Source: Neolentinus lepideus HHB14362 ss-1 | Lineage: Eukaryota; Basidiomycota; Agaricomycetes; Gloeophyllales; Gloeophyllaceae | Length of the DNA: 64,000 nucleotides | NCBI GenBank assembly: GCA_001632425.1 | Contig: KV425560.1 | Location: 8,884-72,883 of the forward strand | Direction of reading: 5' to 3' | Part shown: in pieces, positions 30,080 to 44,113 of the stretch | Numbering within the stretch: the first letter of the stretch is position 1 | Layout: each line of letters starts with the position of its first letter | Translations under genes and position numbers: made by a program | The notes under the pieces: model-generated | What the model saw: only the letters and a program-made list of their open reading frames with translations | Database searches by the model: none | Told to the model about the DNA's origin: nothing

Positions 30080-31902
30080 ATGGGTGCCTTATGTTGCCGC
30101 CCTACGGTCTGACTTGTCCCCCCTTCATCCTCACAATCCGAACTCATTCTCTGATGCGGCGAATAGCCGATAGACTTTGACGCGGATGTCAACCTCTTCC
30201 ACTTCATCCTCCTCCGGTGTGTGGGCAAGGGCGCCTTTGGGAAGGTGCGTTACTCTCTTATCGTGGGTTACCAGCTGTTTCATGGCCTTTGTTTAGGTCC
30301 GTGTAGTGCAGCACAAGCAGACACGGGAACTTTACGCTCTCAAATACATCAACAAGAGCAAGTGCGTGAAGATGAAAGCAGTGGCAAACATTATACAGGA
30401 GAGGCGCTTGCTGGAAGAGGTGCGTCCTCAGTTCAGTGCCGTCTCGTGGATAGCGTTTTTGACGGTCAATCCACTGCCCTGGTTTTTCCGATCGATCAAG
30501 ATCGACCATCCCTTCGTCGTAAACTTGCGATATGCCTTCCAGGATGATGAGAACTGTTTCTTCGTCCTGGACCTCATGTTGGGTGGGGACTTGCGATGTA
30601 AGTTATCGTTGTGAAGGCACAGCCTTCGGCGTCTCACTAGACCTTTCGCGTCTGTCAGTCCATCTGGACCGACTAGGCACTTTAGGAGAGGAGACGGTCA
30701 GGTTCTATGTTGCCGAGATCTCGTCCGCCTTATCCTTTCTACACGAAAATCGCATAATTCACCGGTACGTCCCCTTGTCCCCATCCCTTCCTTCCCACCC
30801 CTCATATTCTTCACCCATTCTCAGCGACTTGAAGCCTGATAATATTCTCCTTGACGAGCGCGGTCACGCGCACATCACCGACTTCAACATCGCCGTGCAC
30901 TACTCCGACCGGCGCCTCTTAACAGGTGTCGCCGGCTCCATGGCATATATGGCTCCGGAAATCCTGGCAAAGAGGGGATACACGTACACCATCGACTGGT
31001 GGTCACTTGGCGTTTGCGCGTATGAGCTGATTTTCGGCAGGCGGCCATTCAGAGGGAAAACGAATAGCGACTTGACGCATAGTATCTCGAAGGATCCGCT
31101 ACGGTTCCCCGAGGATGCGGAGTCGAGGTGTAGCAGGGCGGGGTTGCAGGCGCTGAAAGGGGTGAGTCTTACTGTTTGTGTTATGCGTGCCGCTGTGCCC
31201 GTTGGGTCAGCAGCTGGGTTTCGCGCTATTGTGTCTTACGCCTGTTGTTAATTTGTGTATGACTCTCCTTAGTTCCTGGAGCGTGATCCCGCAAAGAGGT
31301 TAGGTTGCAAGCCAAACGGAGAAGGGTTCGAGGAGATCCGGCAGCATCCTTGGTTTAAGGACATTGACTGGGATACGCTCGAAAGGAAACAACAAATAGC
31401 TCCTTTCATTCCTGATGTGCGTTATCCTCCTTACGCTATTATATTCCTGCTAATTCGTCGTACAGTGCAAGAAGGCGAATTTTGACCCATCGCACGAACT
31501 GGAAGAATTACTACTGGAGGACAATCCGTTGAAAGCAAAGCAGCGGAAAGCGAATCAGGATAATCTCACTCCTGAGATGCGACAAATGGAGGAGCAGTAC
31601 GTTTTTTTTCGCTCCTGTCCTCTCCTTCCTTTCCCCGCTCACGTCTTCGCAGGTTCACAACATACGACTTTAAGAAGATGCAACGCCGGTCGTACTACCC
31701 GCACAACCAACAGATCCAGTCTACGGTGACCGCGACGTCGTCCACAGGCATGACGGGCGTACCGTCGCGCCCGGTCACCCCCGGTGACTTCCAGAGCGAC
31801 GCGGGCCTCGCGGTCAGCACCCACGACGACTTCGGCAATGACTCTGATGGGCTTCGGATCAGCTTGAACAAGATGCCGATGAGTGAGAAGGAGTATCCAT
31901 AG
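30080..31902 (+). CDS. AGC-type Ser/Thr kinase of the YANK/STK32 family
   Basis: Exon 1 encodes only MGALCCRPT, a candidate N-myristoylation (Gly2) and palmitoylation (Cys5, Cys6) signal. The kinase domain follows: CVGKGAFGKV, YALKYINKSKC (catalytic Lys), IDHPFVVNLRYAFQDDENCF, LMLGGDLR, IIHRDLKPDNILLDERGHAH, ITDFNIAVH, AGSMAYMAPEIL, and IDWWSLGVCAYELIFGRRPF. DFN instead of DFG is typical of YANK kinases. A C-terminal extension has LERDPAKRLGC, PWFKDIDWDTLERKQ and FTTYDFKKMQRRSYY, and ends with a Ser/Thr-rich tail. At least seven short introns with GT...AG ends. The kinase should be membrane-attached. Converges on the p24 gene. Confidence 0.9.
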
Positions 31903-32754
31903 CCGTGACTCCTCTCTTAGCTCCTGTGCGTGATTCCAGGAGACTTGTGATGGGACTTCACGGTCTGATATTGCTGACAGGTTGACGTCGACTTCATGTT
32001 TGTATATGTACAGACCCCGAACGCACGTGTCTAATACCACTACCCCTCTTATGCCCGACTCTCATCACCCTGCCCGTCACCCTTCTCTTCCGCCATCACA
32101 GCGTTTTTCTCTTCCTTGCATACTGTTCTGCTTCCTTCTTACTGCTTTCTTTCTTCTCATGGCTTGTCTTGTGTTCATAATATTCTCATCGGAACTCTCT
32201 TCTCCACATACACAATTTTGTGATGCTTTTTGGTCAGTTATTTTCGGTCCTATCTTTTATAATCGCGTAGGGCTTATCGACATCGATTGGCAGGTGGACC
32301 TGGTTGGTTGGTGGGGTGCGAGATGTCATTTATATTCTAACGCGCTGCTCGGCCGCTCGGAGACTGAGTGTCAATAATACTTTATTACCTTCTTTTGCAG
32401 CGACATTCGCTCTTCTCTACTAGTCCTGTCCTCTATCACGATCGCTCAGAATCGCACCACGCGCTGTGCTTTGTTGTAGCTACTCAATGAAGTGGTTATA
32501 TCACAGAACAGACTCATGTCAGTCAAGCTGGATGGATACGCATGCACTCTTGATCTGTTCTTCAGTAGTGGTTTGGGTCAAGACAACAGCTGTCAATGTC
32601 GATCTCGGTTTTACGCATTGAATCCGGTATACGGCGATTAATCCAATGTCCTGAATGCGCAGAAAATACGAGAATACACGAAGACTTAATGCTATCGCAT
32701 CTTTCTGTCCTCGAAGAAGTGCTGAGAAAGAAACGGTCAGTGCCAGTACCTCGG
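31903..32754. other. Intergenic, no gene seen
   Basis: This lies between the convergent 3' ends of the YANK kinase and the p24 gene. It is pyrimidine-rich (32040-32220) and presumably holds two 3' UTRs. No protein family is recognised. Confidence 0.5.
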
Positions 32755-33526
32755 TCAGACAAACGTCTTGCTCACTCGTAAATGCCGCAATTGCCACGCA
32801 CACGTCGCGATCAATACCACAATCTGCGCCAGGCTATACCAGACAGCATTCGAGTTCGTTTCCTCGCTCAGGTCCCGATAATCTGCCTCCCTCTCTCGCT
32901 GGTACTGTTGCTCTCTCCTTATATCTTCCAACTTGTTATTCAGGTCGCGGACTTTTGCTGCGAGTTCGGAAATGTGCGAGCGGTCGCGGTCGATGTCTGG
33001 CTTTGCGGCGCCAACGACAATGTCGAGGTACAAGCGGATATGAGTGTTGGAGCCGAACCAGGAGGAAGAGTAATTGGTAGAGAGGCAAATAGAGTGGTCG
33101 CCTGAGTCGTGCGACGTAAAGGTAAAGCGGCCGTCGTTGGGCCCCCGTGTCCGGACGACGGGGTGTGACGTTTCCATTTCCTGGGGTTCCGAGCATATAT
33201 TGAGTACGAGGCAGGAATTGGACAAGAAAGAAGTAAACTCACGTCGATCTCTACGAGGATACCCAGCTCCGGGTTAGAGACATATTGCTGCTGCTCGTCT
33301 GACCACTCAAGCGCGCGGTAGTGGCCTTGCAGCCCAAGTGAAATTTGATGCGTGCCTGCTAATACAGATAGGCAGACGTACCTTCAACGATCGTTTCCGA
33401 AGGCACCTCCTCTACGAAACATCTCTTTTCATTAGCGTCAAGGTAAAAGTGAAGGGCGTTGACGGTTGCCGATAATAAGAGGAATAAGAGAGGCAGCAGC
33501 AGCCGTCGCGAAGAAAGAGAATACAT
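32755..33526 (-). CDS. p24 family cargo receptor (TMED/Erp, alpha-like)
   Basis: The start MYSLSSRRLLLPLLFLLLSA is a signal peptide. The GOLD domain follows: LHFYLDANEKRCFVEEVPSE, then GHYRALEWSDEQQQYV, NPELGILVEID, and GRFTFTSHDSGDHSICLSTN with the conserved Cys pair. Then come a coiled coil (DLNNKLEDIRREQQYQRERE) and a membrane helix (WYSLAQIVVLIATCAWQL). The closest pattern is p24-alpha (TMED4/9, Erp1/5/6). The proteins cycle between ER and Golgi in COPI/COPII vesicles. The cytosolic tail RHLRVSKTFV lacks the usual KKxx dilysine signal. Introns: 56 nt after ETIVE and about 60 nt after LVEID. Divergent from RPF1 (158 bp between starts). Confidence 0.9.
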
Positions 33527-33684
33527 GACACTGGTCAAACGTGTCCAAGGCGGCGTCGGTGAAGGGAGTTGCAGTGGTGCACGTGACCGACTACAACTTT
33601 ACTGGTCGTGGGAAAGTCCATCGGTAGCAAGAATTTGAAACCTCCAATCTGATCGAGCTTGTATCCATACACTCTGCCCACACC
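33527..33684. promoter_or_regulatory. Shared intergenic promoter p24/RPF1
   Basis: 158 bp separate the divergent start codons. GCACGTGAC near 33578 contains a palindromic CACGTG E-box; no TATA box is seen. Confidence 0.45.
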
Positions 33685-35164
33685 ATGGTTTCTGGCCCTC
33701 GCTTTGAACCTTCACTGATTAAGAATAAGGTTAAGAGGGAAGATGTATACAGAAAGAGGAAAAAGGCCAAGTCCCAGGACAAGCTGCAGCGTCGTTTAGC
33801 TCAAGCTAAGCTAGAGGCTAACGACCCCGCTGCCAAACAAGTAAGCCTTCCTCTACCGATGTACTAGTATTCCCTTGGATCTATATGTGCTGCAGAAACG
33901 CAAATCTGAAAATGTCCCCCACACCCTGGACAACATGCGCGAATTCGATCCTTCTATCCTCACTGCAGAGCTGGAGGCCTCTTCCTCCGCCGTTCCGCTC
34001 GACGTCGAGGGTGCCCCAAAGACCCCAGAGGACCCAGACCCTAATGCCCAACCGGTCAACGAAACCGCTGCAGACATTGCCTCTGACGATTTTGCAGCGT
34101 ACTTTGAGTCAGTTCTGGATCCGACCGTCCCGCCGAAGGTCTTGATCACCACGGGTTTCAAGGCAACGAAAGTGACATACGACTTCTGCGATGAACTGTC
34201 AACGATCTTTCCCGGAGCAGAGTTTATCAGGAGGAAGAAGGGGAAGGGGTTTGAGATGGGGAAAATTGCGATGTGGGCGGGGGCGAGGGGTTATACGAAT
34301 TTGTGTGTCGTGAACGAGGACCAGAAGAAACCAAGTGAGATTGCTGTATTCTATCGGAAACATAGAACGCTTATCCCGATCGCGAGCTCAGATGCTATCA
34401 TCGTCGTTCACTTACCCAACGGACCGACAGCCTACTTCAAGCTAACCTCTATCGATAACTCGAAACGCATCCCGGTGAGCACGGTCCATTTTTTTTCATG
34501 GCCTCTCCCGACTCGTTATCGTATTCATATCAGGGTCACGCAAAAGCGACGACCCATTACCCAGAACTCGTTCTTAATGGGTTCGTAACTCGCCTAGGGC
34601 ACGCAGTCGGACGAATGTTCCAGACGCTCTTCCCGCCAATGCCCGAGTTCCAAGGCCGACAAGTCGTAACGCTACACAATCAGAGAGACTTTTTATTCTT
34701 CCGGAGACATCGGTACGTCATTATCTCTTTCTCTATTGCCATCGTTTCCCACTTTCCTGGTTTTCCTTACCCTGATTGATCTCACATATCATAAAAATGA
34801 ACAATCAGATACGCATTCCGCTCTCCAGAAAAAGTGGCCCTGCAGGAAATCGGCCCGCGCTTCACGTTGAAGCTGCGTTGGCTGACGAAGGGTATCCCAG
34901 CGGTGCAGCATATGGGCGAGCCAGCGAAGAAGCTACGATTTGACACTGACGAACCGAACGATCAAGCTCCGCAGGTTGCAGAGCAAGTGGAAAAGTGTGA
35001 AGATGCGAAGGGGGCGAGCAGGCAGCTTGTTCAGCCTCCCAGGCAGAATGAGTACCTGTGGATATGGAAGGTACGTGTCATCGTATAGAGGATGGCGCTT
35101 CACGGTCCTGAGTTGTTTGCTTCAGCCGGAGCTGGAGACTACGCGTCGGACATTTTTCCTTTAA
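33685..35164 (+). CDS. RPF1: RPF1, Brix-domain 60S assembly factor
   Basis: It begins [20 protein letters not shown] and a basic helix, then an acidic linker, then the Brix domain from [20 protein letters not shown] through [77 protein letters not shown] and [20 protein letters not shown], and ends in a tiny last exon, [12 protein letters not shown], matching the conserved Rpf1 end. Rpf1 works in the nucleolus on 27S pre-rRNA processing and 5S RNP incorporation. Compared with yeast it has an insert between LRWLTKGIP and EYLWIWK of about 50 residues, rich in charged residues. Four introns are visible. Only the first ATG (33685) gives the family N-terminus. Confidence 0.93.
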
Positions 35165-35550
35165 CTGTATTGCTGACTCCATGTACCTGTTTTGTCTGCT
35201 TTCTCGCGGATGTAACTTGCGCCGACAAGTCACTTCCTATCCTATGTGGATTATTCTTCGGACATTTTGACCATGTTTTACTCTCATTGGAGTGCGATAA
35301 GTTCCAGTCAACTGCACAACGATAGAATACACGAGCTTGCAAGCTCATTAATCTGACCTCCTAAAATCTAACAGTGAGAGATGCCGTACCAAAAGTACTG
35401 ACCTGAATTTTGGCCATTTTCCTGAGACTATTTGGACGGGAGGGTGACAGTGACAGTGACAGTGACACTATTGCAGAGGTGCTGCTTGTTCCTCCTTGGG
35501 CTCGACCTTTCAACACCGGGTGACCACTACACCGTCTGAGTTCATATACC
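35165..35550. other. Intergenic RPF1-PRP40 with (GTGACA)4 microsatellite
   Basis: 386 bp with no gene. GTGACA is repeated four times at 35444-35467, about 80-105 bp before the PRP40 start, so it may lie in the promoter. Confidence 0.6.
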
Positions 35551-38500
35551 ATGAGTAGCTGGGTACGTCTACTTGTGGCCAATGTGGTCTCGCTTCTAAC
35601 TTTCGATAGACCGAGCATCGCAACCCAGAGGGACGTACGTACTGGTTTAACGCCCTTACAAAAGAGAGCGTTTGGGAGAAGCCAGATGGTGAGAATTAGA
35701 ATTATCGTGTTTGGGACCCTCTTAACTAACTATCACGCAGAGCTGAAGACCGCTTTCGAGGTGCGTGAGCTCGGAGCCTTTGTTGGACTGCGGTTTATGT
35801 GGATCTCACCAGCGTGCTCTCAACCAAACGAAATGGAAAGAATATTTCTCAAGTGGTCGCAAATACTACTACAACGTCGGCATCTTTTTAATCAATCCTG
35901 AAGCGCTGTCTGACGTCGTTCATAGACTGAATCGAAGGAGTCGAAATGGGACATGCCCGACGAGTTACTGCTTCTTCTGGAGAAGGTCGAAAAGGAGACG
36001 AAGTCCGTTCCGCAACAAGCAGTGGTTCCCGCGTAGGTCTCCCATGAAATTCCACTGGCAGGCAATTCAGGCTGATGCTGTTGCTCGTCGCGCCACAGGC
36101 AGGCCGCAGGTGGTTCTGTACAAGGTGCTCTAGTGACCAATGGAAGCTCCGATATGTCTTTAAACGCAAATAATGTGCAGTCTCCTCTCAACGGTGCAAA
36201 CGGCGCTGTCGGCCTCCACACGGGCCAACTACCGTTCCAGCCTCAAAGCGTCTTGCCTGCACGGCCTAATCTTCCAGATGATCCCGTCATTCCGCACAAT
36301 GGTTTCACGACGTATGAGGAGGGAGAAAAGGCTTTCATGCATCTTCTAAGGAAAGCTGGGGTAGATGCTAACTGGTCGTGGGATCAGACGATGAGGACTA
36401 TCATTACCGACCCGTTGTACAAGGCTTTGAACACCCTCGCCGAGAAGAAGGCAGCATGGCAGAAGGCAAGTAATATCCGACTTTCCTTGCGCTTTCCAGT
36501 CTGATTGTTTTACAGTATACCGATGCTCTCCGAGCGAAAGAACAAGAGGAAAGAGATGCTCGTCTCTCGAAGCTTCGACCTGCCATTCGAAACATGCTCA
36601 AAGGCAATCCGTTAGTCTACCATTATACAACATTCACAACCGCAGATAAGCTCTTCGCCCAACATCCTATCTGGCAGCAGGCAAAGATCGAAGCCGAGAG
36701 GAGGCTGATATTTGAAGAGTACGTAGCAGAGTTGAAGCAACGCGAAGTGGTATGTCTCACTCCGTCGCTTAAAACGAGAGTTCAACTTACAATGGCCCGA
36801 TTCTAGCAAGAAACTCGGGCTGCTAGGGCACGCAGCATTTCCAAGGTTGTAAGCCTGTTCAAACAATTGGATGTAGACGTCCTCACTAGGTGGCGCACCG
36901 CTCACGGGCTCGTCGTCGATTCCGACGAATGGAAAAACGACGCCGAGCTACAGAAGCTCCCTACGCTCGACATTCTTCTGGCATTCGAGGACTACAGCCG
37001 ACTCCGGGAGCGAGAGTTCGAAGAGCAAATGAGAAGAAATCAGATCGAGAAGACGAGGAAAGAGAGGAAGGCGAGAGAGGCGTTCAAGGTACGCTCTTCC
37101 CTACGTGATTTTCACGTTATGTTAATGGACTTGTATGCAGAGCTTGCTCCAGGGCTTGGTGGACGATGGCACAATCAGGGCCAGGTCGAAGTGGAAGACC
37201 GTCTACCCACTCTTCAAAGACGACGAGAGGTATCTCAATATACTTGGCAACCCTGGTTCTAACCCTCTCGAGCTCTTCTGGGACGTCGTGGATGGATTAG
37301 ATCAGAAGTTGGACGCGAAGGTCCAGGTTGTGGAGGGCGCCATCTCCAGACATAACGCAAAGAAGGCTTCGAGCATGGAGAACCCGAACAGTGAGACCGA
37401 TGATAAGAACAATTTGTTCGTCGTCACGGCCGACACAACGCTTGAGGAGTTTGTTACTGTTGTTAAGGGTGAGGAGGACGAGGGTGTACGCGGGCTGAGT
37501 AACGAGGACTTGCAGGAGATCTTCAAGACAGTGAGTATATATGGGATATTCGATCCGGGTACTGATGAAATATCTAGTTGCGGAACCAAGCTATCAAAAA
37601 ACAAGAAGACGAGAAACGTCGCGCTGAGAGGAAGCAGCGCCACTTGCAAGATGATCTCCGCTATGCTCTCAAGAAGTTGTCTGAGCCCATTGATCTTAAT
37701 ATGTCCTATGAGGATGTAAGCGTCCTGTCATTGTCAAGGCGTCGCAATTTATGGACTGTATCATCTACTGTAGGCGGTGCCTCTCATGGAACACTTGTCC
37801 GAGTATAAAGCTTTGGAAGATGAAGGCAGGAGAGCCGCCTTCATCAAGTACATCAAGAGACAGAAGGTACGTGAAGTCCCTGCTGCACCGATCTCATCTC
37901 ATTCTTTTTAGGAACGGCTCCGCGAGAAGGAGGCATCCGAGGATGGAGCATCAACGACCAGCCGCAAACGTAAGGAGCCGTCTTCCAAGGACCACCGAGA
38001 CGATCGAGATAAAGACGAGGAGCGAGACCGAAAGCGTGAACGGGAGCGTGAACCGCACCGCGAGCGAGAGAAGGAACATGACCCTCGCAGCTCGCGGAAT
38101 CACAGTCATAGAGGATATGAGGAATATGAGCACGCTTCTCACCGCTCCTCTCGGGACTACCGCGATCGTGACCGGGAGAGAGACTACGGCAAGGAGAAGG
38201 AGAAGGAGAGGGACAAGGATTATTACCGGTCCTCGAAGCACCATCGCGACCATGAGTACGAGCGGGAGAGAGATGAAAAGCGGAAGGACAAGCGGGGTTC
38301 CCGATCCGACTATGGGTCTGCTTACGGGGCTCGAGAGTGGGAAGAGGGACCTGGGCATGCTACGGCATACGAAGGCGGTGTTCCCCCGCCGTTCCGCGAG
38401 CGCAGCGCTTCGGTGTACCGCGATGAACCTAGGGACAAGAGAGAGCGAAGTACTTACGAGGATCGAGACTATGACGAGAGGGCAGAGAAGGTGAGCGTCA

Positions 38501-38653
38501 GTCTCTTTCGAGCGACTCATCTCTCGCTTATTGCAGGTCCAGAGAGCGAGACATGATCCTGAACCTGCTGGACGCGACAGTGAACACGCACCAGCCCTTG
38601 CCCCCGCCCCGGCTCCCGTGAGGGAGGAGACTCCAGAAGAGGGAGAAATATGA
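35551..38653 (+). CDS. PRP40: PRP40, U1 snRNP-associated splicing factor (WW and FF domains)
   Basis: Two WW domains lie at the N-terminus (SSWTEHRNPEGRTYWFNA...WEKPDELK and WKEYFSSGRKYYYNTESKES...WDMPDELL), divided by short introns. A linker of about 100 residues rich in Pro and Gln follows, then a series of FF domains: GEKAFMHLLRKAGVDANWSW, RPAIRNMLKGNPLVYHYTTF, FKSLLQGLVDDGTIRARSKW and others. The C-terminus (38000-38500) is a long Arg/Glu/Asp-rich tail (DRKREREREPHREREKEHD) followed by Ala/Pro repeats and PEEGEI. Prp40 bridges the 5' splice site and branch-point factors. About nine introns of 45-65 nt. Length and order fit fungal Prp40 plus an RE/RD-rich tail seen in larger orthologs. Confidence 0.93.
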
Positions 38654-38689
38654 ATGCAAACTCAGCTGTAGCTCCAATTACATGCATGG

Positions 38690-39192
38690 CTATGATACTG
38701 GTTCTGATACGGCGACGTCTATGGTCCCGATGCGAAGTCGAGTGTATGGTTGTTTGTGCTTGATGGTCTTGACGTAGCCCTTTCTCCGCTTCTTTTTCAC
38801 AATGATTTCCATTTTACCCTTTGTGTGTTCCACAACCGTCGCAGCAACTTTGACCGTGTCCTTGGGAATAATTGGGTCGCCTCTGAGTGTGAATTCACGC
38901 GAGCCAATTTCGTGAATTTCGGATAATGAGAGAACGTCGCCGACTCTGACATCGTTGAGGCGGGGGACAGTGAGAAGGTCGCGGGGCGCGAGCAAGTATT
39001 TTCGCCCGGCTAATGAAGCAATGACATATTGATTTGGTTGCGACCGGATGAGCGCGAGCGCAGACGTCGTCGACGACAGTTGCGTGTGCAAGGCTCTCGC
39101 GGCTATTTGTCGCAGACCCCCGACTGAATCAATAATGAGCAACGGAAGAAAGCAGAAATAAAAGAGAACATACGTTTTAGAAGGTTAGGCAT
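38690..39192 (-). CDS. MRPL49: Mitochondrial ribosomal protein bL21m
   Basis: A bL21 family protein: QYVIASLAGRKYLLAPRDLL, VRVGDVLSLSEIHEIGSREF, GDPIIPKDTVKVAATVVEHT, and the C-terminal KKKRRKGYVKTIKHKQPYTR with LRIGTIDV. A short first exon (MPNLLK at 39192) is joined by an intron with donor GTATGT and acceptor TTCAG to GGLRQIAARALHTQLSSTTS, a mitochondrial-type leader. The next upstream ATG (CCATGCCCTGCCC) runs into a stop, so 39192 is preferred. It belongs to the large subunit of the mitoribosome. Start codons of this gene and ATP1 are only 130 bp apart. Confidence 0.9.
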
Positions 39193-39322
39193 GGGCAGGG
39201 CATGGCGGGAGGAGGCGTTCGGAAGGATGCGGCATGTTTGGGGCGGAGCTGGAAATTAGCGAACGTTGTTACCGAAACTCGATTTTCCCGGTCGCCCGTA
39301 CCATCCTCCCCCTCTGTCCTCG
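39193..39322. promoter_or_regulatory. 130-bp bidirectional promoter of bL21m and ATP1
   Basis: Two nuclear genes for mitochondrial proteins diverge from this short GC-rich region. No TATA box is seen. The shared region suggests joint regulation of mitoribosome and ATP synthase supply. Confidence 0.5.
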
Positions 39323-41474
<2,152 letters not shown>

Positions 41475-41767
41475 ACTATATAGCGATGTATGCATGGGGG
41501 ACAGAGGGCGCAGAGGGATATGCAGTTGGCCCAATGCAAAAATAACTCTATCTACATTTCATACATGATTCAACTTCAAGCCTCGGACACAGTAACTTAA
41601 GCATCTGAACGAGGCTAATGTTTCACGTTCTTTACTTTACTGCTAAGAAACAAATTTGTGGATGTGATGTCCTTCGCCAGGTACATGATTCACTCCCAGA
41701 TTATACTCGTACGTTACACCACGTAGACCGAAAGAACAAGGAAAAGGAAGTGAAGGGGCATACGAAG

Positions 41768-43946
41768 TTATTCTTCCTCCGTTGCATCATCTAAGTCCCC
41801 CGGATCTTCGTCGAAATCCTCGTCCTCACCTTCATCCATTGCTTCTTTCAGCTGTGGAAAATGTCAGCTGAGGGGGATTATCCGGTAACGATCTCCCTCA
41901 CCATCTCCAATAGCTCGTGGCACTCGTTGAGATGTGCCATAACGATACCTTGGCCCTCTGGAATCGTTCCGTCCACTCCGACGAATTTGCCGTCCTTGCG
42001 CATGGAATCGATCTGGTGAAGGGCTAGTTGATACTTAGTAGAAATATCTCACATAAGTATGATGGAGATATCGAAGAAAGGAAAGTAACCCTCACAGGAT
42101 AGAGGTCATAGGGACTGAAAGGTCCTCCATATTTGAGGACTTCGTTCAGGCACTTCTTGACCGTAGAGAGCTTGTTAGCCTGAAGCGCAGATGTGTCAAT
42201 AACCGCTTCTGTTCATCATAAACGCACTCCGCTCACGATGGGCATCAACTCCTCGGATACCGGCTCGCTCGACAAGAGCAGTCGGTAAATGAGACCATAG
42301 CACCGCCTCAGTAGATACAATAACACCTGGTCAAACCCATCATCATTAGCATTTGTCGCCAGATATACCAAGTCGCTTACATATTGCCCCTCTGGCCGAT
42401 TCCCCTCTGAATCCACAAACTTGCCGTCAATCCTCATCTTGTCAATCTCCTGCAGACTCAACGAGTAGTTCCACAGGTCCGTCTCGCGTAAGCTCCATCG
42501 GTGGGTGAGGACAAGACTCTCAAGCTCCGCACGAATCTGCGTGAGACGATCATGGATTGGTCTGAGAGACGAAGCGACGTTCTTGGACTCCTCCTGTGCT
42601 CGAATTTCTTGCACGATATCGAAACATTCTTCGAGGAGGGAGGAGCAGATGGCTTGCGAGGCGGGGACGATCCCACCAGGCCCGAGGAATTTGCCGTCTA
42701 CGCGTTTCCTGAAGGTTGAATCAAAAGGTAGAGAGAAGACATGATGGAATCAATCGGTTAGGGTGAGGTTGGGACCGTAGGGTGAGCACTGGATTGCAGG
42801 AAGTAAACCGAGTGAAGTACTCAACGAATCTATCTTTCGAAGCTCTTCCTGCAGTGGTTTCAACTCCGCCTTCGAGAACGTCTCCTTGGCTGCTAGAGCC
42901 ACGAGCTTCCTGCGGATGTCGACAAGCTTGACGTGAATAGGCAATAACTCAGGTGAGAGCTCAGCCATGGAGTCTTGCAAGTTACACAGAACGGACTCTA
43001 TCAGAACATACTACCCGTTAATATGATCGCCATCCATGGTGCGACTAAAGCGTGATGACATACCGCATTCGTTCAGCTGACGCTCTAGAAGCTTTATCAT
43101 AGCTTCCGGGTGCTTGCCGCTTTGTGCATCGTTTTGCACAATCTGCCTCAACTCGCCTAGTCGTCGATGGAATGGGGCGAGATCTGATTCGTTATATACA
43201 GCGGACTCATTCATGTGGTCGAGGATTTGCTATGTCGGTGGTTGTTAGTACTGGCGCACAAGACAGTGGGTTCATAGAAAATATGTGGTGATCAAGGAAT
43301 CGCGGAATCGCGGCACCAAGACAAGTGTTAGAGGTTGTGACGTTGTCTGAAACTTGACAGATAAGTTCCACAGACGTATACGGCAGCAGACCTCGCGCAC
43401 TCATACACAGCACCAAGGCAAAGGGGGCACGGCAGGGCAATGTAGACAGCACTAACCCGCATCGAAGCGATCTGAGAATATGTGGCTGGACATTCCTTCG
43501 TCTTGCCAATAGTAAGGTAGAATAAACTTAAAAGATTGAAGACGTCGGCTAGTAAGGTGTCGAGCCTGTTGCTTGTGCTGTTGTCGTCGCGGACGTCATT
43601 CAACTTCGTCACTGCACTCCTTCGTCATTAGAACCAGCATAGATAGGTGATCCTGTATGTAGCGGTATGACGGTGGATGAGATGAATTGACGGATGCGCA
43701 CCTTGTTTAACGATTTGTTGGTATAAGGTATTAACATCGGATGACTTGATGTACTCTCCGCGGTCCTTCTTAAGAGCTGTTAGACGATTACGAATGCTGA
43801 AACTCCGAGTCAGAACGCGACATGGCTGAGTACATCACTCGCGCACTTTATGACATTCTCAAGAATGGGTAGCTCTGCAGTACTATTAATGGTTATTTTT
43901 TGGACTCGCAGCGTAACATACCTTCTTGGGGGATAGAATTGGCCAT
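41768..43946 (-). CDS. DUF2408 protein
   Basis: A fungal DUF2408 protein with several related segments. The start MANSIPQEELPILENVI is followed by NIRNRLTALKKDRGEYIKSS, LYQQIVKQ, NRLDTLLADVFNLLSLFYLT, a middle part with SDLAPFHRRLGELRQIV, ELLPIHVKLVDIRRKLVAL, and a C-terminal part with two copies of the signature: IDKMRIDGKFVDSEGNRPEG and IDSMRKDGKFVGVDGTIPEG; a third, RVDGKFLGPGG, lies between. It ends with an acidic tail (DEDFDEDPGDLDDATEEE). Helical throughout. Molecular role unknown. At least eight short introns, so the exon set is approximate. Divergent from tropomyosin (167 bp between starts). Confidence 0.78.
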
Positions 43947-44113
43947 GAAGGACAGGAATACAGCGGGTGAGGAAGTGTGGGATGGATGCCGAAGGGATTC
44001 ACTAGGGCATCATACGTCACGTGTCACATTTCATTGAGTCTCCGACCACTTACCCCGTACCAAGTACTAGCACTGCTTGATCCCATACCACCACTACTTG
44101 TTTCTTGATACCA
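43947..44113. promoter_or_regulatory. Shared intergenic promoter DUF2408/tropomyosin
   Basis: 167 bp between the start codons of the DUF2408 gene and tropomyosin. It contains TCACGTG-type bases (CATACGTCACGTGTCAC near 44009-44025), an E-box-like palindrome. Confidence 0.4.

Noticed and set aside
37951..38520. 189-codon minus-strand frame
   Set aside because: It is the antisense of the Arg/Glu-rich tail of PRP40.
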